Shown here piece after piece: positions 1 through 5,906 of a stretch of 16,189 bases of DNA (positions are counted from its first letter, which is position 1; each line of letters starts with the position of its first letter). The position numbers and the translations under genes were made by a program. This stretch comes from JBBPYR01 sp038199755 (GTDB lineage: Bacteria > Chloroflexota > Ktedonobacteria > Ktedonobacterales > Ktedonobacteraceae): contig JBBPYR010000010.1 in the NCBI GenBank assembly GCA_038199755.1, positions 1 through 16,189 of the forward strand, written 5' to 3'. Below the pieces are notes generated by a model that was not told the origin of the DNA, ran no database searches, and was given only the letters and a program-made list of their open reading frames with translations.

Positions 1-49
1 CCAATTGGCATTCCCGTTCCTCTCCCTCTGTCACTCATCACTTCTCTTA

Positions 50-58
50 TGCTACAAT
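50..58 (+). promoter_or_regulatory. Extended -10 promoter element for hicA
   Basis: The sequence TGCTACAAT is an extended -10 box (TG, one base, TACAAT), 26 bases before the hicA start. No good -35 hexamer lies 16-18 bases upstream, which is common for extended -10 promoters. The same TG-N-TACAAT layout recurs before lysS and, with small changes, before birA and ftsH in this window. Confidence 0.5.
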
Positions 59-84
59 AAAACAAACAGTAGGATGAAAAAGGA

Positions 85-291
85 ATGCCACCCAAGATTA
101 GACAGCTCAAAGCAGCATTGAAAAAAGCAGGGTTTTCTCAAGAAGCAGGTAAGGGCAGTCACACGGTATGGAGACATCCAGATATTTCAGGAATAGCCGT
201 TACTCTTTCTGGAAAAGATGGACATGACGCTGAACACTACCAAATCAAGGACGTTCAAAATGCACTGAAAAAGGTAGGAGAAAACTTATGA
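85..291 (+). CDS. hicA: HicA-family mRNA interferase toxin
   Basis: This 68-residue protein has the length and layout of HicA toxins, small double-stranded-RNA-binding-fold ribonucleases that cleave mRNA when their antitoxin is lost. It starts PPKIRQLKAALKKAGF, continues with GKGSHTVWRHP, and ends in a helix containing IKDVQNALKK. His26 in the G-S-H motif is the expected catalytic histidine. The start at 85 is supported by AGGA at 81-84 being close and by the better-placed AGGATGAAAAAGG purine-rich stretch just upstream; an ATG at 74 is out of frame and soon stops. The stop codon overlaps the hicB start (ATGA), so the pair is translationally coupled with the toxin first, the usual hicAB order. 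HicB usually represses such operons. Here the partner is too short to carry an obvious DNA-binding domain. Confidence 0.88.
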   Translation: MPPKIRQLKAALKKAGFSQEAGKGSHTVWRHPDISGIAVTLSGKDGHDAEHYQIKDVQNALKKVGENL

Positions 292-494
292 ACCCAAATC
301 AATACTCGATGGTTATTCAATGGGACAACCAAGACAATATATACATTGTTAGTGTCCCTGAGCTTCCAGGATGTAGGACTCATGGGCACACCTACGAGGA
401 AGCCATTAAAAATGCTTTAGAAGTTATCGAACTCTGGATTGAAGCGGCCAGAAAAGTAGGCGAGCCTATCCCTTCACCACGAGTCGCCGCTTAA
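288..494 (+). CDS. hicB: HicB-family antitoxin (short form)
   Basis: This 68-residue protein matches the N-terminal partial RNase H-like domain of HicB antitoxins: Y-x-V-x-x-P-E-L-P-G-C-x-T-x-G-x-T-x-E-E-A at about residues 19-40, then the amphipathic helix NALEVIELWIEAA. This domain binds and masks the HicA active site. The protein ends at residue 68 with GEPIPSPRVAA, right after the fold, so the C-terminal ribbon-helix-helix or HTH DNA-binding domain of longer HicB proteins is absent. It overlaps hicA by four bases. Autoregulation through DNA binding is therefore uncertain. Family assignment is firm; the activity of this pair is inferred. Confidence 0.88.
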   Translation: MNPNQYSMVIQWDNQDNIYIVSVPELPGCRTHGHTYEEAIKNALEVIELWIEAARKVGEPIPSPRVAA

Positions 495-535
495 CAGGCA
501 TCCCTGCTCAAGGAAGGGTAAACAGGGAGAAACAG

Positions 536-1082
536 ATGGTAACTCAAGTCGAGACAAAAACAATTCCGTACATTCATGAGTGGCCCCTGATCGGTAGTCT
601 GCCAGCATTTATGACGAGAGAACGCCTGGAATTTCTCTTGCGGGTGGCCCAGCATGGCGATGTCTGCGGCTTCCACATGGGACCCATACCGATGATACTC
701 TTCAACAAGGCAGAGCATGTGCAAAGCATTCTGGTTGAGCATGCCTATGATTTGAGCAAAGGGCTATACAGTTGTGGTATCTCCTCATACATTACAGCAT
801 AAAGCGGAATACTTCCCTGACCCAGAGACCTTTGATCCAGAGCGTTTCACCCCTGAACGAGAAAAACAGTTGCCGCGCAACGCCTATATCCCCTTTGGAG
901 CGGGACCGCGCATCTGTATCGGCAATCATTTTGCCCTGATGGAGGCACAACTGCTGATCGCAACCCTTGCTCAGCACGTACAATTTTCGCTTGTGCCGGG
1001 ACAGACGATTCTGGCCGACCCCTTTCATAATCTCGCGACCCGCCCCGGTGGAGAGGTATTGGCAGAGATGAAGAGGCGATAA
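536..1082 (+). pseudogene. Cytochrome P450, broken by internal deletion and frameshift
   Basis: Two pieces of one P450 are fused out of frame. The first (536 to about 763) encodes a P450 N-terminus: a WPLIGSLPAF proline-rich start, then HGDVCGFHMGPIPMILFNKAEHVQSIL and ending DLSKG. The second, in the next reading frame from about 759, encodes the C-terminal part: VVVSPHTLQH, then YFPDPETFDPERF and the heme-ligand loop FGAGPRICIG, with the cysteine codon at 915-917. Bacterial P450s run to about 400-450 residues; only about 75 plus 107 remain, so roughly 250-270 residues, including the I-helix and ExxR region, are missing. The join lies in AAAGGGC, readable as Lys-Gly in both frames, consistent with deletion at a short direct repeat. 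A good ribosome site (AGGGAGA, 524-530) survives. Function must be lost as a P450. Confidence 0.88.
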
Positions 1083-1106
1083 CAATTTTTGTTTGACTGT
1101 TTATGC

Positions 1107-1134
1107 TTGACATTGTCATGAAAATGCTTATACT
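1107..1134 (+). promoter_or_regulatory. Sigma-A type promoter of the thioesterase/acuA/tetR/fabF unit
   Basis: A perfect -35 box TTGACA (1107-1112) is followed after 16 bases by TATACT (1129-1134), one change from TATAAT. The expected start of transcription is near 1141, exactly where the first palindromic operator lies. Confidence 0.72.
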
Positions 1135-1141
1135 TGAAATA

Positions 1142-1197
1142 AGACCATTCGGTCTGATCTTTTTTTTGCTGACAAAACAGACCAAACGGTTTGTTTT
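1142..1197. promoter_or_regulatory. Twin palindromic operators, probable TetR-family binding sites
   Basis: Site 1 is AGACC-attc-GGTCT at 1142-1155, a perfect 5-base-arm palindrome at the likely +1. Site 2 is a longer palindrome at 1174-1197, with arms AAAACAGACC (1174-1183) and GGTTTGTTTT (1188-1197), one mismatched pair and a 4-base centre AAAC. The cores are near-identical (AGACCAWWCGGTYT). Their centres are 37 bases apart. Cores of the form AGACC-N4-GGTCT resemble operators of several TetR-family repressors, and a tetR gene lies in the same transcription unit. That this TetR binds here is inferred. Confidence 0.65.
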
Positions 1198-1224
1198 CTT
1201 ACAAGAATGAAAGGTACCCTTTGC

Positions 1225-1770
1225 ATGAGTGATACACCTATAACATCGACATCAACACCGACAAACCATACATCGACCACTGAGATTGTTCGTACACGCA
1301 CGATTAGCTGGGAAGATCCCATGGTAGGCTATCAGCAGGGACACAAGATGAGCGGGCTTGACTATCTCAAGGCATTACAATCGGGGGAATTGCCACCACC
1401 ACCGATTGCAGTATTGATGAATATGTGGATTAGCGAGGTGAGCGAGGGACGTGTTGTCTTCGCAGCGGAGCCGGGTGAGTATACCTATAACCCCATTGGC
1501 ACGGTGCATGGCGGCTTCGCGGCCACCTTGCTGGATTCGGCACTGGGTTGTGTGGTGCAATCGATGTTGCCAGCGGGAACGGGCTATACGACACTTGAGC
1601 TCAAGGTGAACTACTTGCGACCTATGACCAGCAAAACGGGTGTGGTGTATAGCGAGGGCAAGATCATTTATATGGGTGGGCGGATTGCTACGGCAGAGGC
1701 GCGTTTAACTGATGGCAGCGGCAAATTATACGCACATGGCACGACAACGTGCATCATTCTACGACCATAG
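1225..1770 (+). CDS. PaaI/4HBT hotdog-fold acyl-CoA thioesterase
   Basis: A 181-residue protein of the hotdog thioesterase superfamily, predicted to hydrolyse acyl-CoA (or acyl-ACP) thioesters in the cytoplasm. The family signature is clear: NPIGTVHGGFAATLLDSALG at residues 89-108, with His95-Gly-Gly and Asp104 matching the HGG and catalytic Asp region of PaaI-type enzymes. LELKVNYLRP follows at 124-133 and the closing strands carry GRIATAEARL. An extra N-terminal stretch of about 50 residues, rich in Ser and Thr, precedes the fold. I chose the ATG at 1225 because GAAAGGT (1209-1215) is nine bases upstream; the in-frame ATG at 1207 has no ribosome site and would add six residues. It is the first gene after the operator-bearing promoter and is 88 bases before acuA. 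The natural substrate cannot be told from sequence. Confidence 0.85.
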   Translation: MSDTPITSTSTPTNHTSTTEIVRTRTISWEDPMVGYQQGHKMSGLDYLKALQSGELPPPPIAVLMNMWISEVSEGRVVFAAEPGEYTYNPIGTVHGGFAATLLDSALGCVVQSMLPAGTGYTTLELKVNYLRPMTSKTGVVYSEGKIIYMGGRIATAEARLTDGSGKLYAHGTTTCIILRP

Positions 1771-1858
1771 TGCTCGCATCAGAAGCAATAGGCGAGACAG
1801 CTCACTCACCCCGTCTAACACGAGAACTGGTAGAATAAAGGAAGGAACTCCTATCACC

Positions 1859-2557
1859 ATGCTAAAAACATTACAAGCAAAAGATACAGGCTTTCCATGT
1901 GCGGAAATGCCGGGATTACGCTATGAACACAGGAACACTTCGTGTAGTAGGATGTTCGATACTCCTTTAGGCAGCGTGTTTTTGCAGGATGCCTGCCCGC
2001 CAGAACTGGTTGAACAGTTGCGTGCCGACGATGGTTTACGGGCATTTGCGCGTTTACCAGAACGTGAACATCAACTATTGCTCAACATTGCACGGCTCCC
2101 CAATGCGAGTTTAACATTGGCCTATACAGCATCGGGCGAGATTGTGGGTCAGGTGACACGTGTTCCCGCTGACTCATGGTGGCGCGAGCAGGAGCCGATC
2201 TATGAAGTCGCGATAGAGGTGAGTACGCGCTGGCGACAGCACGGCGTAGCGCGTCAGCTCTTGACGCTTGCACTAGAACGTGACTCACTGGAACAGGCAA
2301 TTCTTATTGGTCTGGGCCTTTCCTGGCACTGGGATACAGAGGGCATGGGTATCGCTCCTATGCGCTATCGCCTTTTGATTGCTCAGCTATTCGCGCCCTA
2401 TGGTTTTATGGAATACATGACCACTGAGCCCAATATCATGATGAGTCCAGCCAACATTCTGCTTGTACGCATTGGCGGTAGCGTGGAACAGCAGGTACTC
2501 AATCATTTTCTTAACCGCCTGTTCCAGGCAGAAAAGGATTCCAGGTTTTTTGTATGA
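1859..2557 (+). CDS. acuA: AcuA-like GNAT acetyltransferase
   Basis: A 232-residue protein resembling AcuA, the GNAT enzyme that in Bacillus acetylates and switches off acetyl-CoA synthetase. The acetyl-CoA-binding motif A is seen in YEVAIEVSTRWRQHGVARQLL (about residues 115-135). The C-terminal half has AcuA-type blocks: SWHWDTEGM (155-163), then a TEPNIMMSPAN block (189-199) and LLVRIGGSV. I chose ATG 1859 because AAAGGAAGGA (1837-1846) precedes it at a usable distance; a longer open frame back to 1712 runs inside the thioesterase gene and gives no family-like sequence. The stop codon overlaps the tetR start by four bases (ATGA), so the genes are coupled. The likely role is control of an acyl-CoA or acetyl-CoA-forming enzyme. 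No acs or acoABC gene is present in the window, so the target is unknown. Confidence 0.78.
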   Translation: MLKTLQAKDTGFPCAEMPGLRYEHRNTSCSRMFDTPLGSVFLQDACPPELVEQLRADDGLRAFARLPEREHQLLLNIARLPNASLTLAYTASGEIVGQVTRVPADSWWREQEPIYEVAIEVSTRWRQHGVARQLLTLALERDSLEQAILIGLGLSWHWDTEGMGIAPMRYRLLIAQLFAPYGFMEYMTTEPNIMMSPANILLVRIGGSVEQQVLNHFLNRLFQAEKDSRFFV

Positions 2558-3180
2558 ACAAGGTAAAGGCAATGAGCAAGGGAGAAGAGACACGGGAAAT
2601 GATTCTTGAGCGGACGGCCCAATTGTTTAGTCGCCAGGGCTACTTTGGCTCGTCGCTCTCGGATATTATGCGTGCAACAGGCCTGGAAAAGGGTGGCATC
2701 TACAATCACTTCTCCAGCAAGGAAGAGTTGGCACTGGAGGCCTTTGATTATGCAATGCTGCTAGTGGAACGCAGGATACAGCAGGCATTCGAGGGGAAAC
2801 GGAATGCAATTGATCGATTGATCGCCTACACAACCGTAATGCAAGGACTGGCGGAGGGCACTCCACTGGCGGGCTGTCCCATTCTGAACACCTCAATTGA
2901 GGCGGATGACGCGCATGGGCCACTGCTTGAGCGCGCACAAGGGGCAATGAATACATTACGCGAAACGATTCGTCGTATCGTCACAAAAGGGATTGAGCGG
3001 CAAGAGATACGTCCTGGGGTTGATGTGGATGCATTCACGAGCATTTTTATCTCAACGTTAGAAGGTGCTATTATGATGAGTAAGCTCTATCGTGATACCA
3101 TACACATGCAACGAGCGATAGAGCATATCAAAGAGTACATAGAGCTAACACTGAGACCGCAGGAGGAGAGTCCCACATGA
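2554..3180 (+). CDS. TetR/AcrR-family transcriptional repressor
   Basis: A 208-residue TetR regulator. The N-terminal three-helix DNA-binding domain spans about residues 10-58, with the typical segment LSDIMRATGLEKGGIYNHFSSKEEL at 35-59. The ligand-binding domain contains GCPILNTSIEADD (107-119), a motif of the TetR subgroup that includes LmrA/YxaF- and NemR/AcuR-type repressors. Start at 2554 overlaps the acuA stop; an in-frame ATG at 2572 is an equally possible start and would remove six residues. Its own stop overlaps the fabF start. It probably represses the promoter at 1107-1134 through the twin palindromes, with an acyl-CoA, lipid or electrophile as inducer. That part is inference. Translational overlap with enzymes suggests the repressor level is tied to operon output. 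Confidence 0.88.
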   Translation: MNKVKAMSKGEETREMILERTAQLFSRQGYFGSSLSDIMRATGLEKGGIYNHFSSKEELALEAFDYAMLLVERRIQQAFEGKRNAIDRLIAYTTVMQGLAEGTPLAGCPILNTSIEADDAHGPLLERAQGAMNTLRETIRRIVTKGIERQEIRPGVDVDAFTSIFISTLEGAIMMSKLYRDTIHMQRAIEHIKEYIELTLRPQEESPT

Positions 3181-4415
3181 CACGTGTTGTTGTGACAGGT
3201 TTAGGCCTGCTTACCCCTTTAGGCAATGATGTAGAGACATCGTGGAAGGCGTTATGCGCAGGTAAATCGGGGGTTGGACCGATTACAGGCTATGATACAG
3301 GACCGCATCGCGTCACGTTCGGTGGCGAGATCAAGGGCTTTGATCCCACCCAGTATATGGACCGCAAAGAGGCGCGTCGTAATGATCCCTATGAGCAGAT
3401 CGCGCTTGCCGCCGCGAAACAAGCTCTGACACAGGCCAAATTGGAGATTACAGAGGATATCGCCGATGAGGTGGGCGTCTATATCGGTAGCGGCATCGGC
3501 GGTCTGGAGACCTTACACAATCAATTCCGCGTATTATTTGAAAAAGGACCAGAGCGTATCAGCCCATTCTTTGTAACGATGATGATTATTAACGGCGCGG
3601 GTGGACTAGTCTCGATTGAGATGGGAGCACGTGGCCCCAACTGGGCAGCAGTCTCAGCCTGCGCCACGAGCGGGAACACGATCGGGGAAGCGTGGGAGAC
3701 AATACGCCGTGGCGACGCTAAGGCGATGATTGCAGGCGGCTCAGAAAAGGCAGTGACGCCAATCTCGATGGCGGCCTTTGAGAATATGCACGCCCTTTCG
3801 CGGCGCAATGACGATCCACAAGGAGCGAGTCGCCCCTTCGACGCCACTCGTGATGGCTTCGTCATGGGTGAGGGCGCGGGTATCTTGCTGCTAGAAGAAC
3901 TGGAATTTGCGAAGACACGCGGAGCCACTATCCTGGCGGAGATGATCGGGTATGGCTCTACAGCAGACGCTCACCACGTGACCGAGCCCGCCCCTGGCGG
4001 TGCCGGTCTGGTGCGTGCGATGCGCCATGCCTTGCGAAAAGCTGGTCTGCGTCCCGATGAGGTTGATTATATCAACGCGCATGGTACCTCTACCGTCTAT
4101 AATGATCGTAACGAGACGGCGGCAATCAAAACCTGCTTTGGTGAGCACGCCTATCATCTCGCCATCAGCTCAACCAAATCCATGATCGGGCACACCTTCG
4201 GAGCGGCGGGAGCGGTTGAGGCCATTGTTTCCATCAAGACGATACAGCAAGGGATTATTACGCCAACGATCAACCTGCATCATCCCGATCCCGATTGTGA
4301 CCTTGATTATGTGCCCAACGAGGCACGCGCGGCAACGGTGAATGTGGCTCTGTCGAACTCTATGGGCTTTGGCGGCCACAACGCCTGTCTGATTTTTAAG
4401 CGTTACGAGGGATAA
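3177..4415 (+). CDS. fabF: Beta-ketoacyl-ACP synthase II (FabF-type)
   Basis: A 412-residue ketosynthase, full length for KAS II, which condenses malonyl-ACP with an acyl-ACP. The catalytic residues are in place: Cys162 (SACATSGN), His302 (NAHGTST), Lys334 and His339 (TKSMIGHTFGAAG), and the C-terminal MGFGGHN glycine loop. The residues after the nucleophile read ATSGN rather than the very common ATGTN. The start overlaps the tetR stop (ATGA) and is preceded by a strong ribosome site AGGAGGAG at 3161-3168. No fabD, fabG, acpP or fabH is adjacent, so this is probably not the housekeeping fab operon. It could be a dedicated condensing enzyme for a special fatty acid or polyketide, working with the thioesterase of the same unit. 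Confidence 0.9.
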   Translation: MTRVVVTGLGLLTPLGNDVETSWKALCAGKSGVGPITGYDTGPHRVTFGGEIKGFDPTQYMDRKEARRNDPYEQIALAAAKQALTQAKLEITEDIADEVGVYIGSGIGGLETLHNQFRVLFEKGPERISPFFVTMMIINGAGGLVSIEMGARGPNWAAVSACATSGNTIGEAWETIRRGDAKAMIAGGSEKAVTPISMAAFENMHALSRRNDDPQGASRPFDATRDGFVMGEGAGILLLEELEFAKTRGATILAEMIGYGSTADAHHVTEPAPGGAGLVRAMRHALRKAGLRPDEVDYINAHGTSTVYNDRNETAAIKTCFGEHAYHLAISSTKSMIGHTFGAAGAVEAIVSIKTIQQGIITPTINLHHPDPDCDLDYVPNEARAATVNVALSNSMGFGGHNACLIFKRYEG

Positions 4416-4448
4416 ACAGGCGATTGGCACCTTTTTTCGAGGAGTGAA

Positions 4449-5834
4449 GTGTTGAATAGTTCAGACTCTGAAATGGGTGAGGGAAGCGATACTGAGGTCG
4501 AAATCAGCGATTTGGATGAGTTTTCCAGGATTAATCAGGCGCATGATAGACACAGGAAATGGAGTTGGATCCTTGTCCATCAAAGGCGTCTTTTGATGGG
4601 TGTGGCCATGATGGTTGGCATAGCACTGCTTGTTGCACTGATTCGCTTTCCTTCCACACCAAAGACAACACAGGGAACTGCCTCTGACATACCAATCAAT
4701 TATCCTATCTCCCTCTCTACACTTGATGGCATATCTTACGTTGGCTCAACCGATGGCACGGTGACAGCACTGCGGGTGAGTGATGGTGTTCCTATGTGGC
4801 AGTATAAGGGGGGCCCAGCCGGTGAAGAGTCTGTAACCGTTGCTGACGGGATCGTCTATCTTGTACCATTTACATTTGACAATAGCACAGCGACTGTGAG
4901 CAACGTGACGGTGAATGCCTTAGATGCGCGCAATGGCACCTTACTCTGGTCACGAACGCTCACGACTGATTCTCCCGCGACCTTACAGCTCGTTGTCGCG
5001 GATGGCATTGTCTACCTCAGATCAGATTTTACGAGAATCGATGCCTTAGATGCGCGTAATGGCACATCGCTCTGGCACTACAATGCCCAAACATCCTTTG
5101 TTGCAATGCCAGCCGTAATACAAGGTGTGGTGTATATAGGCACGGGAGATGGAGCGATCACAGCACTGCGAAGCAATGATGGCACGCTACTCTGGCGGCA
5201 TTTTGTGCCTACTGGTGCGGCACCAGTCGTGGCAGATGATATCGTCTACTTGAATTTGCAAGAGGGTGGTATTGAGGCACTGAATGCGAGCAATGGAGCG
5301 TTGCTCTGGCGGTATACGCTGCCAATTCTTATTGCATATCTGTCATCTCCCCCCGTTGTTCATGGAGTATTTTATGCCAGTACTGAGGATGGCACGATTG
5401 TCGCACTACGAGCTAACGACGGTATGCTTCTCTGGCGTATCGCACTCCATGTTCCACGTCCGGTCTCAGCCCTTGTATTACAAGATGGCATACTGTATGT
5501 GAACGTGCGCGTTGATGGTGTCGTCTACGCTGTCAGTAGCAATGATGGCACTCGGCTCTGGCAGTATCGAGGGCAACCAGAAGAGACATTGAACACGGTA
5601 ACGCAGGGAGTGGTATATCTCATCCAATACAGTAACGGCATCAATGCTATCGCTCGCGTTACGGCGTTGCGGGCGAGCGATAGTAGTGTGCAGTGGGCCT
5701 ATACCCCGTCCGTTTCTGCAACGCAATTATCACCAACGAATGGTCTCGTCCTGATTGCGTTACAAGACGGACATATCAATGCGGTCAGTATAAGTCGTGG
5801 CTCTTTGCGCTGGCAACGTGTTGTGAATAGTTAA
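4449..5834 (+). CDS. Membrane-anchored PQQ-like beta-propeller repeat protein
   Basis: A 461-residue protein with an acidic N-terminal cytoplasmic stretch (1-45), one transmembrane anchor (about 48-66, RRLLMGVAMMVGIALLVALI), a short linker, and then an extracellular propeller of PQQ/BamB-like blades. Nine copies of the motif A-L-x-x-x-x-G-x-x-x-W are visible, with the tryptophans at 117, 167, 209, 249, 287, 329, 371, 416 and 454. Spacing is about 38-50 residues, which suits an eight-bladed ring with a closing strand. Two blades share nearly identical DNA (4917-4939 and 5043-5065, 126 bases apart), a sign of recent blade duplication. GAGGAG (4439-4444) lies 4 bases before GTG 4449 and 7 before an in-frame TTG at 4452; either may start. 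Such proteins often act in surface assembly or quinoprotein-like roles; enzymatic activity is not evident. Confidence 0.75.
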   Translation: MLNSSDSEMGEGSDTEVEISDLDEFSRINQAHDRHRKWSWILVHQRRLLMGVAMMVGIALLVALIRFPSTPKTTQGTASDIPINYPISLSTLDGISYVGSTDGTVTALRVSDGVPMWQYKGGPAGEESVTVADGIVYLVPFTFDNSTATVSNVTVNALDARNGTLLWSRTLTTDSPATLQLVVADGIVYLRSDFTRIDALDARNGTSLWHYNAQTSFVAMPAVIQGVVYIGTGDGAITALRSNDGTLLWRHFVPTGAAPVVADDIVYLNLQEGGIEALNASNGALLWRYTLPILIAYLSSPPVVHGVFYASTEDGTIVALRANDGMLLWRIALHVPRPVSALVLQDGILYVNVRVDGVVYAVSSNDGTRLWQYRGQPEETLNTVTQGVVYLIQYSNGINAIARVTALRASDSSVQWAYTPSVSATQLSPTNGLVLIALQDGHINAVSISRGSLRWQRVVNS

Positions 5835-5845
5835 AGCTCACTTTG

Positions 5846-5906
5846 AGAGTGAACCATCCCCACTTTTGATAGGTATTTCTTCTCAGAAGTGGGGACGGTT
5901 CACTCT
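5846..5906. terminator. 61-base near-perfect palindrome between convergent genes
   Basis: The arms AGAGTGAACC (5846-5855) and GGTTCACTCT (5897-5906) pair fully. After one A/C mismatch the stem continues with TCCCCACTT (5857-5865) and AAGTGGGGA (5887-5895), then about four more pairs closing on a 13-base loop. It lies 11 bases past the propeller stop and abuts the stop of the minus-strand gene. A bidirectional terminator is likely, but only TTT follows on the plus strand, so a dispersed palindromic repeat (REP/MITE-like) is also possible. Confidence 0.6.

Noticed and set aside
774..1082. Independent 102-residue heme-binding gene
   Set aside because: Its sequence is the C-terminal third of a P450 and it has no ribosome site; it is one half of the broken P450 gene.
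1712..1858. Longer N-terminus for the acetyltransferase
   Set aside because: This part lies mostly inside the thioesterase gene in another frame, shows no family-like sequence, and a good ribosome site precedes ATG 1859.
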